Shown: positions 1 through 10,577, counted from the stretch's first letter. The stretch: DNA of 64,000 bases from Gilvibacter sp. (GCF_013214815.1 NZ_JABSPU010000003.1:1-64000); one strand, 5' to 3'. A program made the numbers and translations. Notes: generated by a model not told the origin, from the letters alone.

Positions 1-3000
1 GGCGATCCAACCCTCACGGTAACCTATCACGAGACGGAAGCCAACGCAGAGAGCGGACTATTGCCATTGACAAGTCCGAACAACAACATTGTATTTGGAA
101 CACAAACCATCTATGCGCGAGTAGAAACGCCTCTAGTAGAGGACTGTTTTGTAGTCGTAGAACTCCAACTCATCGTATTAGACACGCCTCAGATTGTTGA
201 TCCAGAACCACTTTTAGCCTGTGACGACAATGACGACGGCATTGTGGTATTTGATTTGACGGTGAAAGATCCGGAGATTTTGGATGGCTTGGATCCTGCG
301 GATTACACGGTAGAGTATTATGAGGATGCGGCCTTCACTTCACTGATCGCTCCGGCTACGGCCTATACGAACTTGACCAACCCACAGACGGTCTTTGTTT
401 TGGTGACGGATAACACCAATATGTGCAGCTCTACCACCACTTTAGAGCTGATAGTAAACTTCCCACCGCGGGTATTCCCACCGACTCCTTTGGAGCTGTG
501 TGATGTGAACAATCCGGGCGACGAGGTTGAGGAGTTTGATTTGGAGCTGGCCACGGCAGAGATCACGGGAGGAGACACTTCTTTGATTGTGACCTACCAC
601 GAGACTGCTGCTGATGCCGATGCGGGAGACAACCCACTGACGAGTCCCTACACCAACACGAGCAACCCACAGACGATCTTTGTACGGGTAGAAGACCCGG
701 ACACGGGCTGTTTTGTAAGTGATGTGGTGACCTTAGACTTACGAGTAAACCCACAACCGAGTCCCACACCAGATCCCACACCGATTGAGATCTGTGATGC
801 GGACAACGACGGTTTTGTAGACAGTTTTATACTGACCGATAGAGACATTGAGATCATCAACGGGGAGCCTGATGTTGTGGTGAGCTACCACGAGACCTTG
901 GCAGATGCCGAGGCCGATCTGTTCCCACTAGTATCCCCTTATGCGAACATTGTGGCCTACAGCCAGATTGTCTACGCCAGAGTAGAGAACACCCTAACGG
1001 GCTGCTTTGCCATTGTAGAGTTGGAGCTTATCGTACTGAACTCTCCAGAGCTTCCCTTAGAGATTGAAGACTTTGTGATCTGTGACGATGACGACGACGG
1101 CATCGCAGTGTTTGATCTAACGACGAAGGATCCAGAGATCTACGGCACACAGGACCCAGCGACGCTGGATCTGAGCTACCACTTGAGCGAGGCAGACGCC
1201 TTGGCAGGAGTGATGCCTATAGTAACGCCAACGGCCTTTGTGAACACGACCAACCCACAGACGATCTGGGTACGCCTGTTTGATCCACTAACGGGCTGCG
1301 CGAGTGTGGGCAGCTTTGAGCTGATTGTAAGTTTACCACCAGTGATTGCCGCACCGGGCGATCTGGATGCCTTGGAGCGTTGTGATGACGAGACAGCAGA
1401 TGGTTTTGCAAGCTTTGATCTGACTCAGGCAGAGGACGACATTACCCTAGGAGCGCCAGGCTTATTGGTACAGTACTATACCACAGAGACAGACGCACAA
1501 AACGATACGGATGCGATAGACCCAGCGACGGACTACACCAACACGGTGAACCCACAGACGATCTGGGTACGAGTGACGGACGGCGACACGGGCTGTGTGT
1601 CGTTTACGACCTTAACGATAAGAGTATTGCCTAACCCATCTCCGAACACGAACCCCGATCCGATCGAGGTGTGTGACGAAGTTACGGTAGGTGATGGGAT
1701 AGAGGTGATTGATCTGACCCAAAGAGAGGCAGAGATCATCGGCGGAGAACCCGGAGTATCGGCCAGTTATTATGAGACTGAGGCTGATGCACAGACGGGC
1801 GACCCACTACTGGCCATCCCAGACCCAACGGCCTACAGCAATACCGAGACGCCACAGATCATCTGGGTACGCATTACCAACGACACCACAGGCTGCTTCA
1901 CATTAGTAGAGCTACCGATCATTGTCCACCCACTACCAGAGACGCCAGAGGTGAGTGATTACATCATCTGTGAGCTGGCTACCGATGGAGTGGCGACCTT
2001 TGATCTGAACACCAAGATCCCAGAGATCTTAGGCGGACAAGATCCAACGGACCTAGTGATCACCTTCCACGAGGTGGAGGCCGACGCTGATGCGGGCATC
2101 AATGCGATTGCCACACCCGAGGCCTTTGTGAATGTGAGTAACCCACAGACGATCTATGTACGCATTACCAATACGGTGACGGGCTGTTACTCGGCCACGC
2201 AGAGTTTTAACATCGAGGTTAGAGAAGGCGCCACGGCCACCGCACCAGCAGCGGTGTACCGCATTTGTGATAATATAGGCGATGGCACGGACGGTATTGG
2301 GGAGTTCACCCTCTCTACACAAGATGCAGAGATACTAAACGGACAGGATCCGGTGATCTATGTAGTGAGCTACCACGAAAACGAGGTGGATGCCACCACG
2401 GGAGACAACGCACTACCGGACAGCTATATCAATACGAGCAACCCACAAGTGATCTGGGCACGGGTGACCAATACGGACACGGACTGCTTTGCTATCACTA
2501 CGGTGACCTTGGAGGTATCACCACTGCCGGTGATCACCTTGGAGGACAGCTACAGACTGTGTGTGGATGAGTTTGGTAATCCGATCCAGAACGAATCGGG
2601 TGAGTCTTCACCACCGGTGATCAACACGGGTCTAAGTGATCTGGACTACACTTTTGAGTGGTTCTTAAACGGCAATCCATTGCCAGAGACCACGGCGAGC
2701 ATCGTAGCCAGAGCGGGCGGCACCTATACGGTGATCGCTACGGAGACCACCAGCGGACTGGGCTGTAGTGCGGAGGCCTCGACCACGGTGACGGTATCTT
2801 CACCACCGACGAGCTTCAGTGCCGAGGTGATCAGCAACGCCTTTGCAGAGGATCATCAGATCCAGGCGGAGGCCACAGGGTTGGGAGTATACTTCTTCCA
2901 ATTGGATGACGGACCGCTTCAGGAGAGTGGACTGTTCACCAATGTGACTCCGGGAGATCACATTGTGACCATCGTGGATCAGAACGGCTGTGGAAGCGTG

Positions 3001-3285
3001 AGTATACCGGTAGGAGTGATTGACTATCCGCTGTTCTTCACGCCGAACCAAGACGGCTTCCACGACACTTGGAACATCATAGGAATCGCCAGTAACCCTA
3101 CGGCAAAAATTTATATATTTGACAGATTTGGAAAGTTACTCAAGCAGCTGAGTCCACTAGGTCCAGGATGGGACGGAACCTACAACGGCAACCCAATGCC
3201 GTCAAGTGATTACTGGTTCCAAGTGATCTATGACGAAGACGAAATTGAAAAAGAATTTAGAGGACACTTTACCTTAAAAAGATAA
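1..3285 (+). CDS. T9SS type B sorting domain (gliding motility-associated C-terminal domain) repetitive surface protein, 5' partial
   Basis: Reading frame open from base 1 (GDPTLTVTYHETEANAESG...). About 100-aa repeats (CD..DG...FDL...I..G..Y.NT.NPQTIWVRV...TGC) end in a CHU_C-like domain (FFTPNQDGFHDTWNI...IFDRFGKLLKQL...GWDGTYNGNPMPSSDYWF). Confidence 0.9.
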   Translation, partial: GDPTLTVTYHETEANAESGLLPLTSPNNNIVFGTQTIYARVETPLVEDCFVVVELQLIVLDTPQIVDPEPLLACDDNDDGIVVFDLTVKDPEILDGLDPADYTVEYYEDAAFTSLIAPATAYTNLTNPQTVFVLVTDNTNMCSSTTTLELIVNFPPRVFPPTPLELCDVNNPGDEVEEFDLELATAEITGGDTSLIVTYHETAADADAGDNPLTSPYTNTSNPQTIFVRVEDPDTGCFVSDVVTLDLRVNPQPSPTPDPTPIEICDADNDGFVDSFILTDRDIEIINGEPDVVVSYHETLADAEADLFPLVSPYANIVAYSQIVYARVENTLTGCFAIVELELIVLNSPELPLEIEDFVICDDDDDGIAVFDLTTKDPEIYGTQDPATLDLSYHLSEADALAGVMPIVTPTAFVNTTNPQTIWVRLFDPLTGCASVGSFELIVSLPPVIAAPGDLDALERCDDETADGFASFDLTQAEDDITLGAPGLLVQYYTTETDAQNDTDAIDPATDYTNTVNPQTIWVRVTDGDTGCVSFTTLTIRVLPNPSPNTNPDPIEVCDEVTVGDGIEVIDLTQREAEIIGGEPGVSASYYETEADAQTGDPLLAIPDPTAYSNTETPQIIWVRITNDTTGCFTLVELPIIVHPLPETPEVSDYIICELATDGVATFDLNTKIPEILGGQDPTDLVITFHEVEADADAGINAIATPEAFVNVSNPQTIYVRITNTVTGCYSATQSFNIEVREGATATAPAAVYRICDNIGDGTDGIGEFTLSTQDAEILNGQDPVIYVVSYHENEVDATTGDNALPDSYINTSNPQVIWARVTNTDTDCFAITTVTLEVSPLPVITLEDSYRLCVDEFGNPIQNESGESSPPVINTGLSDLDYTFEWFLNGNPLPETTASIVARAGGTYTVIATETTSGLGCSAEASTTVTVSSPPTSFSAEVISNAFAEDHQIQAEATGLGVYFFQLDDGPLQESGLFTNVTPGDHIVTIVDQNGCGSVSIPVGVIDYPLFFTPNQDGFHDTWNIIGIASNPTAKIYIFDRFGKLLKQLSPLGPGWDGTYNGNPMPSSDYWFQVIYDEDEIEKEFRGHFTLKR
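100..2520 (+). repeat. Tandem protein-coding repeats (~300 bp unit) inside the adhesin
   Basis: AACCCACAGACGATCT recurs at 664, 1252, 1549 and 2140, with related copies elsewhere; each is followed by a TGC motif and a spacer. Confidence 0.8.
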
Positions 3286-3289
3286 TTGC

Positions 3290-4288
3290 ATGAACTTGAA
3301 GAAATTATCCCCGATTATTGCCCTACTTGTATGCGGTATAATGAATGCACAGGAGGGAATACCTGTGTACTCGGATTACCTTTCAGATAATCTATATCTA
3401 CTCCATCCATCTATGGCTGGGGCTGCAAACAGTAACCAGATCAGGCTATCGGCTAGACAGCAATGGTTTGATCAAAATGATGCGCCGAACTTACAAACTT
3501 TGGCCTTTAATGCTAGACTTGGGGATCAGTCGGGAATTGGAGCAATCTTATTCAATGACCAAAACGGTTTCCACTCACAGACTGGAGGATACCTGACTTA
3601 TGCGCACCACATAATGTTTTCAAGATCTCCTGTAGATCTTAATCAATTATCATTTGGTTTGAGTGCTGGTTTGGTACAATCTTCCTTGGATGAGACCAAT
3701 TTTGACTTGAATGACTTTGACCCGGTAATTGCTGGGATTATTCAAAGTACGTCTTACTTTAACGTAGACGTTGGAGCGTCTTATAACTTCTTGGATTTTT
3801 CTGCACACTTTACGGTAAAGAACCTGATATTCAGAAATAGAGGTTTGTTCTCCGAAGAGTTTGAATCAGCAAATCAAAGACGTTACTTGCTTTCTGCTGC
3901 ATACACCTTTTCAACGCGTTACAGCGGATGGACCTTTGAGCCGTCCACTTTGTTTCAACTTACGGAGCGTACCGGAGAGAAGTTCATTGACTTAAACTTC
4001 AAAGCCTACAAGGAACTTGACTTTGGTACTGTTTGGGGTGCCTTGTCTTACCGCAGAAGTTTTGACGGAGCGGAGTTCTTAGATGGAGTGAATATTGGTG
4101 ATCAGAAGTTGCAGTTGGTTACTCCTATTGTTGGGGTGAACTACGGGCAGTGGATGTTCGCTTACACCTACTCTTACCAAATTGGAACGGTCCGATTCGA
4201 TACCGGTGGATTCCACCAGATCACCTTAGGTTTTGACTTTGGAAAACGCAGAGAGGAATACGATTGTAATTGTCCTGCGATTAACTAA
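3290..4288 (+). CDS. PorP/SprF family type IX secretion system membrane protein
   Basis: MNLKKLSPIIALLVCGIMNAQEGIPVYSDYLSDNLYLLHPSMAGAANSNQIRLSARQQW...; directly downstream of a type B T9SS substrate. Confidence 0.9.
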   Translation: MNLKKLSPIIALLVCGIMNAQEGIPVYSDYLSDNLYLLHPSMAGAANSNQIRLSARQQWFDQNDAPNLQTLAFNARLGDQSGIGAILFNDQNGFHSQTGGYLTYAHHIMFSRSPVDLNQLSFGLSAGLVQSSLDETNFDLNDFDPVIAGIIQSTSYFNVDVGASYNFLDFSAHFTVKNLIFRNRGLFSEEFESANQRRYLLSAAYTFSTRYSGWTFEPSTLFQLTERTGEKFIDLNFKAYKELDFGTVWGALSYRRSFDGAEFLDGVNIGDQKLQLVTPIVGVNYGQWMFAYTYSYQIGTVRFDTGGFHQITLGFDFGKRREEYDCNCPAIN

Positions 4289-4293
4289 TAAAG

Positions 4294-4325
4294 AAGCCCC
4301 GATGATTCGGGGCTTTTTCTTTTTC
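4294..4325. terminator. Intrinsic terminator between convergent genes
   Basis: AAGCCCCgatgattCGGGGCTTTTTCTTTTT. Confidence 0.8.
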
Positions 4326-4338
4326 TAGCTTGTTGTAA

Positions 4339-5508
4339 CTAGCGTTCCCAAGTGTAATTTTTCTTTTCTGCCTGCTTTTTAATGGCTTCCAGCATAGCGT
4401 TACCTAGGCCGTTAGTGCCTTCTTCTTTTTGCTTCTCTGCAATGAATAAGCGGCGTTTTTCATTGAGCTTTTGAATCTCCTTTTGAATCTCAGCTCTGAC
4501 CGCTGCCTGCTCAGCAACATAAGCTTTAATCTCTTCTGGAGTTTTTCCTTTCAGCTCTTCAGGGAGGTATTCTTCCTCTAATTCTTCCAATTCGAAATCC
4601 TCATCAGCTTCAATGGCATCAACAAGATCCCAAGAAGTATTCTTATACATTCCACTTCCCTTACTTACTGTTCTGCTCACTGCATTAGCTTTTCCGTAAG
4701 ATTCTGCATTGCTGTCTTGAACGGCTTGTTGTTCAGCCTTAGCATATCCAATGGCGCCATAACGCACATAGGTATTGTTGAGTTTAAGATTCAGTTGTAA
4801 GATCACATCGTCATAAGGCGATGCAATATGCACGGTACGCTGATTGTGGTCAATGGCCATATAATCTCCGTAAGTCAAATCCGCTCCATCCTTCCACTTC
4901 GTGTGAACTCCTTGATTGAAGTCTCCGCAGAAAATAGTATTAACGACCACTCCTTTTTCCTTAGCGTCTTGAGCGGCGTCAACATAGTTTACAGTTCCTT
5001 GAGTAAAGGGTTCGTTTCCGGCAATGAATACCATTTTAAGATCGTCTCCATCTTTACCCCAATTCAATTGGTTTAAGGAGGTCTGAACCACTTGTCCGCA
5101 GTACTCACTACCTCCATTAGTACTTAAAGAAAAAAGCTCTTTAGATACTTCATCCAAGTCATTGGTAAAGTTGAGCACCTGTCTGATATGTCCTTCCTGA
5201 CTCGGCAACCCATCATTGCCATATTCATAAAGAGCAATTTGCAAGTTGGGTTGTACTGATTTACAACGCGCATAAGAAAGTTCATTTACGATCTCCCAAA
5301 GTTGAGCCTTGGCCTGATCAATAAGACCGTCCATGGAATTACTGGTGTCTAATAAAAGGGCTACTTTAATAAAGTGCTTATTGGGATTGTTGGTTGTAGG
5401 TGCATTGGTAGCGATGGTCAGATCCTTCTCATTATCGCTTACTTCACCTTTGCAAGAGGGCAGTAATGTCATGCCCAGAATACAGCTTGCTATCAAAATT
5501 CGTTTCAT
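4339..5508 (-). CDS. VWA domain-containing lipoprotein
   Basis: Signal peptide/lipobox (LGMTLLPSC) and a MIDAS-like DTSNSMDGLIDQAK motif. Confidence 0.8.
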   Translation of the reverse strand: MKRILIASCILGMTLLPSCKGEVSDNEKDLTIATNAPTTNNPNKHFIKVALLLDTSNSMDGLIDQAKAQLWEIVNELSYARCKSVQPNLQIALYEYGNDGLPSQEGHIRQVLNFTNDLDEVSKELFSLSTNGGSEYCGQVVQTSLNQLNWGKDGDDLKMVFIAGNEPFTQGTVNYVDAAQDAKEKGVVVNTIFCGDFNQGVHTKWKDGADLTYGDYMAIDHNQRTVHIASPYDDVILQLNLKLNNTYVRYGAIGYAKAEQQAVQDSNAESYGKANAVSRTVSKGSGMYKNTSWDLVDAIEADEDFELEELEEEYLPEELKGKTPEEIKAYVAEQAAVRAEIQKEIQKLNEKRRLFIAEKQKEEGTNGLGNAMLEAIKKQAEKKNYTWER

Positions 5509-5705
5509 GTCGATATTTTTTATTTTACTGAGGTAAAACTAGCGGGACAGGTCTGAAAGAAAAAGTCAGAATGAGGCAACGATGCTAGTCGTTTAGGGAA
5601 CTTCACTCTGGTTTTAGGCAAGTGGTCAATTTTGGCCCAATATTAGCATTTATGGTCACTGAGCGGTTTTCTTTACTGCTTAAAAAAGCCTAAGTTTACA
5701 TCACT

Positions 5706-7955
5706 ATGCAAGCTCGATACACATATCTATTGCTTATACTACTTCTGTTTGGATTCGTTCCGATGAGCCTAGCTCAGGTCGATGCCAATAGTGATGGTCG
5801 AACGCGCCTGCAACCTCGTGAGAGTTTTACGCTTAAAGGGAGCATTTTTGACGATGAGCTTTTGGAACCGATCAGTAATGCCAACATCGAAATATCAGGG
5901 GGCGCTTACACTACAACAGATGCCGCAGGAGACTTTAGTATTCGCGCGCGCATTGGGGATCAACTCATCGTGACCAGTGATGCTTTTGAGACGGTTTATT
6001 ATGAAATTCAGGACGATCAATCGGTTCGGATTTTGGTCAAAAAAGCACCAGGCACAGAAAATGATGAACTAAGTCAGAAGAAGTTATCTTCTAGAAAGCA
6101 GCAGTACACCAATGTGTTTCCTAAGTATATTGATTCTGCCAAGAGTTATCTAAAGCAGGATGCGAAAAAGAGTATTGAGTATGTGACACAAGCTTTGGAA
6201 TCTACTCGCGATCAGCGCCCAACTCCGGCACAAAATGGAATTGCCTTTGAGACCTTGGGGGACATCAACGACTATTGGTTGCAACACGATCTGGCGGTGG
6301 AGAACTACAAAAGCAGTCTGCGCAGTCTTCCTAAAACAGAAGTAGAAATAAAGCTGGCGCGCACCTATCGCAACAACAAGAATCATCAAGAGAGCCTACA
6401 GGCCTATCAGCAGCTCTTGGAAAAGGATCTGACCAACTATCAAACTGTAGAGGTCTATGAAGGGCTGGGCGATACCTATATCGCCATTGGAGACTTAGAA
6501 AATGCAGTAGACAATTACCAACGCGGTCTTCAAGTAGCCAAAGATCATTTGATCACTCCAAAGATTACCAATCTTAATTCAAAAATTGGAGAGGCATACG
6601 CCGCAGCGGGTTCGCCAGCAATTGCCAATGATTATTTTGAAAGCTCTTTGGAATTAGCGGCAGATGAAAGCGAGGTTCGCTCCGTAAAAGAGCAAACTAA
6701 GGTGGCCGACTTTTACAATGCCAACCGTGACTTTGACAAAGAGATCAAGCTGCGTACGGAGACGCTCAATATGTTGGACTCTATTGACCTTTCTACCATT
6801 ACGGCAGCGGATGATGTGGTAGAAGACTTGACTCCACAACGTCAGAATTACAAAATTGCCAACGCTTTAGTCGCTCAAGACAATTACCAAGCGGCCATTC
6901 CTTACTTAGAGAAAAGTATTGCCCAGGCGGACGCGAGTGGTGATCTCGTGGTCCAAAAAGACGCGACCAGAAAACTATCAGAGGTATTCCGAGATCTGGG
7001 CATGGCAGAGAAGTCCGCCAGCAGTTATGAGAATTATGTTGCCGTGGTGGATGAACTCTATCGCAGAAAGGAGCAGGAGCTGTCTCAAGCAGCGCGTTTC
7101 AGTCGTGATATTGCCTTAAAGCAAAACCGCATTACCAGTTTGGAAAATGAGCGACAACTCAATGAGTCGCGCTATAAATTGGCTTTTGAGAATCAAGAAC
7201 TCATCGAAAAGAACAACAAAGTTCAAAAATGGATCATTGCCTCACTTGTAGCCTTGGCTGTCTTGCTTTTAGCGATGGCTTATTTCTTAAACAAAGGCAT
7301 TCGTCAGCAGAAATACGCCAACAACCTTTTGGCGTTAAAATCGTTGCGCACTCAGATGAATCCGCATTTTATTTTCAATGCCTTGAATTCTGTAAACAGT
7401 TTTATAGCCAGTAGTGACGAGCGCACTGCCAATAAATATCTATCTGATTTTTCCAGGCTGATGCGTTCCGTACTGGAAAACAGCGAGGAGGATTTTATTC
7501 CGTTATCTAAAGAGATCGACCTGTTGAGTATTTACACCAAATTGGAGCACTTCCGTTTTAAGGATAAGTTTGATTATGAGATCATCTTAGATGAAAAACT
7601 TCATGTAGACGATTTTGTGATCCCGCCTATGCTGCTGCAGCCCTATATTGAGAATGCGGTATGGCACGGACTGCGCTATAAAGAGACCAAAGGCAAATTG
7701 GAAGTGCGTTTTGATCAAACTGATTCAGAGACCATCACCATTACCATCACCGATGATGGAATAGGACGTAAAAAGTCTAAGGAGCTCAAAACGGCCAATC
7801 AGAAAAAGCAGCAATCTAAAGGAATGGGTAATATCAAAAAACGTATCCAGATCCTGAATCAAATGTATAAAGACAAGGTAGACGTCACTGTGAGTGATCT
7901 GCAAACAGATGGTAGCGGTACACGTGTAAGCCTTATTGTAAAGAAAGACCAATGA
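5706..7955 (+). CDS. Carboxypeptidase-regulatory-like domain + TPR sensor histidine kinase of the LytS/His_kinase type
   Basis: N-terminal beta-sandwich-like segment (FTLKGSIFDDELLEPISNANIEI), TPRs, one TM helix, then LRTQMNPHFIFNALNSVNSFI and HATPase motifs. Confidence 0.9.
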   Translation: MQARYTYLLLILLLFGFVPMSLAQVDANSDGRTRLQPRESFTLKGSIFDDELLEPISNANIEISGGAYTTTDAAGDFSIRARIGDQLIVTSDAFETVYYEIQDDQSVRILVKKAPGTENDELSQKKLSSRKQQYTNVFPKYIDSAKSYLKQDAKKSIEYVTQALESTRDQRPTPAQNGIAFETLGDINDYWLQHDLAVENYKSSLRSLPKTEVEIKLARTYRNNKNHQESLQAYQQLLEKDLTNYQTVEVYEGLGDTYIAIGDLENAVDNYQRGLQVAKDHLITPKITNLNSKIGEAYAAAGSPAIANDYFESSLELAADESEVRSVKEQTKVADFYNANRDFDKEIKLRTETLNMLDSIDLSTITAADDVVEDLTPQRQNYKIANALVAQDNYQAAIPYLEKSIAQADASGDLVVQKDATRKLSEVFRDLGMAEKSASSYENYVAVVDELYRRKEQELSQAARFSRDIALKQNRITSLENERQLNESRYKLAFENQELIEKNNKVQKWIIASLVALAVLLLAMAYFLNKGIRQQKYANNLLALKSLRTQMNPHFIFNALNSVNSFIASSDERTANKYLSDFSRLMRSVLENSEEDFIPLSKEIDLLSIYTKLEHFRFKDKFDYEIILDEKLHVDDFVIPPMLLQPYIENAVWHGLRYKETKGKLEVRFDQTDSETITITITDDGIGRKKSKELKTANQKKQQSKGMGNIKKRIQILNQMYKDKVDVTVSDLQTDGSGTRVSLIVKKDQ

Positions 7956-8683
7956 TCTTAAAAGCCATCATCGTAGAAGACGAAGAAACCAGCCGGGAAA
8001 TTCTAAGAAACTACCTCAAAAAATACTGTCCTAGTGTGGAACTGGTAGGGGAGGCAGCTGGAATTGAAGAAGGCCTGACCTTGATTCGCAATAATAGTCT
8101 GGAGCTGGTATTCTTGGATGTGGAAATGCCTTATGGTAACGCTTTTGATCTTTTGGACAAGGTAGGCGATAGAACCTTTGAGACTGTATTTGTGACGGCC
8201 TATGATCACTACGCCATCGATGCTCTTAATGCACACGCTTCTTACTATTTGCTTAAGCCGATCTCAATTGATGAGCTCATCAAGGCTGTGGACTATGTTA
8301 CAGAGATCAAACAGCAAGAAGAGCGTTTGCAAGATCAGGTTTTGGTGCCCTCATCAAAACAAGTTCAAGGGAAGATCACTATTCCGCTTCAATCGGGTTT
8401 TGAGGTTTTGGCGGTAGATGATATTCTCTATTGCCAGGCCGATGATAATTATACACAGATCTATTTAGAGAAGGGCAAGAAGCTGGTCAGTAAAACCCTA
8501 AAATACTTTGAAGATATCCTAGCCGATCAAGGCTTTGCCAGAATTCACAAATCCTATTTGGTGAATGTCAATGCCGTAGTAGCTTACAACAAAGGCAAGG
8601 GTGGGAGTGTGGTTTTGAGCAATGGAAAAGAACTCTTGGTCTCAGCCGCGAAGAAATCCGCCTTACTCTCTTACTTTAAATAA
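7952..8683 (+). CDS. LytTR family DNA-binding response regulator
   Basis: Receiver (VEDEETSREIL...VFLDVEMP...LLKPI) plus LytTR domain (DILYCQADDNYTQIYLEKGKKLVSKTLKYFEDIL...RIHKSYLVN); 4-bp overlap with the kinase. Confidence 0.95.
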   Translation: MILKAIIVEDEETSREILRNYLKKYCPSVELVGEAAGIEEGLTLIRNNSLELVFLDVEMPYGNAFDLLDKVGDRTFETVFVTAYDHYAIDALNAHASYYLLKPISIDELIKAVDYVTEIKQQEERLQDQVLVPSSKQVQGKITIPLQSGFEVLAVDDILYCQADDNYTQIYLEKGKKLVSKTLKYFEDILADQGFARIHKSYLVNVNAVVAYNKGKGGSVVLSNGKELLVSAAKKSALLSYFK

Positions 8684-8689
8684 CAAAGC

Positions 8690-9220
8690 ATGCATATTTT
8701 ACCCGTTCGCGGTATTCATCCGCAGATCCCCGAAGACTGTTTTATAGCACCCAATGCAACCATAGTTGGAGAAGTTACTATGGGCCCGCGCTGCAGTGTA
8801 TGGTTTAACGCGGTACTTAGAGGTGATGTGCATTATATTAAAATTGGCGAGCAAGTGAATATCCAAGACGGAGCAGTAATCCATGCAACCTACAAAAAGT
8901 CTCCGACTACCATTGGCAATAATGTTTCCATTGGTCACAATGCGATTGTTCATGGCTGTACCATTCACGATAATGTCTTGGTTGGTATGGGCAGTATAAT
9001 TATGGATGATTGTGTGGTGGAGTCGGGTAGTATCATTGCTGCCGGAGCTGTTCTAACCAAAAACACCCACGTTCCCGCTGGTAGTATTTTTGCAGGTATG
9101 CCTGCCAAGAAGATCAAATCGGTGAGTCCAGAGCTTTCTTCTGGTGAGATCGATCGGATTGCAAATAATTATGTGAAGTACGCTTCTTGGTTTACAGATC
9201 CGGATCAGAAATCTTTATAG
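8690..9220 (+). CDS. Gamma carbonic anhydrase family (left-handed beta-helix) protein
   Basis: Hexapeptide repeats and the family signature region (NIQDGAVIHATYKKSPTTIGNNVSIGHNAIVHGCTI). Confidence 0.9.
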   Translation: MHILPVRGIHPQIPEDCFIAPNATIVGEVTMGPRCSVWFNAVLRGDVHYIKIGEQVNIQDGAVIHATYKKSPTTIGNNVSIGHNAIVHGCTIHDNVLVGMGSIIMDDCVVESGSIIAAGAVLTKNTHVPAGSIFAGMPAKKIKSVSPELSSGEIDRIANNYVKYASWFTDPDQKSL

Positions 9221-9993
9221 CTGATGCTTTTTGGCGCGGGATGATCTTCCAAAATCTTTGAGATCACCTTTGGGTCCCCATTGGTGTAAAACTGATGGGA
9301 TGGCTTTTTATACGCATAACTCAGGGAGTGTTCTTCTAGAATTCTTTGGGTTTGACGCGCAACGGCTTCCCCGCTATCAATGATCTTTACCTCTTCATTT
9401 AACAAGGTTTTGATCTTGGGAATCAAATACGGGTAGTGACTGCAACCTAAAACCAAATGATCAATATTTGCCGCTTTCATAGGAGTTAGGTATTTCATTA
9501 ACAGCGATTCCATCTCTGGACTGTCTATTTGATCGCTTTCAATAAGCTCAACCAGGCCTGTACCTATGACCTCAATAACTTCAACGTCTTTGGCAAAGGT
9601 CTCTGAGGTCTTTGCAAACAGCGCGCTACTCAAGGTGCCTTGCGTGGCAAGGATACCCACGCTCTTGGTTCGCGTTTGGAGTGCAGCGGGTTTTATGGCG
9701 GGTTCTATGCCAATAAATGGAAGCTCGTAATTCTTGCGGAGATAATCAATAGCGTTGGTAGTGGCGGTATTACAGGCCACCACAATAATCTTTGCACCTG
9801 CCGCAATAAGAAACTCGGTGTTCTTTATACAAAGGCCTAAAATCGCTTCTTTGGACTTTTTGCCATAAGGTGCGTTCCTGCTATCGGCTAAATACAACGT
9901 ATGCTCTAAGGGCATTTGTGCTTCAATAGCACGCCAGATAGAAGTGCCGCCAACGCCAGAATCAAATATGCCAATAGGTCCTTTGAGCTTCAT
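9205..9993 (-). CDS. murI: Glutamate racemase
   Basis: GIFDSGVGGTSIWRAI, ACNTATTNAI and LGCSHYPYL motifs. Confidence 0.97.
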   Translation of the reverse strand: MKLKGPIGIFDSGVGGTSIWRAIEAQMPLEHTLYLADSRNAPYGKKSKEAILGLCIKNTEFLIAAGAKIIVVACNTATTNAIDYLRKNYELPFIGIEPAIKPAALQTRTKSVGILATQGTLSSALFAKTSETFAKDVEVIEVIGTGLVELIESDQIDSPEMESLLMKYLTPMKAANIDHLVLGCSHYPYLIPKIKTLLNEEVKIIDSGEAVARQTQRILEEHSLSYAYKKPSHQFYTNGDPKVISKILEDHPAPKSISYKDF

Positions 9994-10006
9994 ACGCTAA
10001 AAATAA

Positions 10007-10038
10007 AAAACTGCCTCCGGGATTCCGAAGGCAGTTTT
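10007..10038 (-). terminator. Intrinsic terminator downstream of ompH
   Basis: AAAACTGCCTcCGGgattCCGaAGGCAGTTTT. Confidence 0.7.
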
Positions 10039-10061
10039 GAAAAGTTTTGAGAAAGTATGGA

Positions 10062-10577
10062 TTAGATTCCCATCTCTTTCTTTACAGCATCCAATAGGTC
10101 TGGACCATCACAAAGGATAACTCCGTTTCCTACTGCACAATCCAATACGTATTGGTAACCTTGTGCACGAGCCACTTTTTGGATGGCTGCACGCGCTTTT
10201 TCCAATAGTGGAGTCATAAGGTCAACTTCTTTTTGTTGAAGGTCCTTAAGTGCGTTTTGCTGATACTCTTGAATTTTCTTCTGCATGTCCTGAACCTCTT
10301 TAGAGCGACGGATATTCTCATCATCAGTCTTGCTCTCAGCTTCAGCATTGTATTGCTTCATTTTAGCTTCCCACTCCTGAGCCATAGTTTTGATCTCAGC
10401 ATCGTAAGTGGCTTGCAACTTCTTTAATTGGTTTTGTGCGTCAACCATGCTCGGCATAGCTTCTACCAACTTTTGGGTGTCAATATGGGCAGTCTTAGCC
10501 ACATCTTGCGCCTGCACAAATCCGGTAGCTCCAACAAACAACACCAACGCTACGCATAAAGATTTCAAATGTTTCAT
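10062..10577 (-). CDS. OmpH/Skp family periplasmic chaperone
   Basis: Signal peptide followed by HIDTQKLVEAMPSMVDAQNQLKKLQATYDAE and a coiled coil. Confidence 0.9.
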   Translation of the reverse strand: MKHLKSLCVALVLFVGATGFVQAQDVAKTAHIDTQKLVEAMPSMVDAQNQLKKLQATYDAEIKTMAQEWEAKMKQYNAEAESKTDDENIRRSKEVQDMQKKIQEYQQNALKDLQQKEVDLMTPLLEKARAAIQKVARAQGYQYVLDCAVGNGVILCDGPDLLDAVKKEMGI

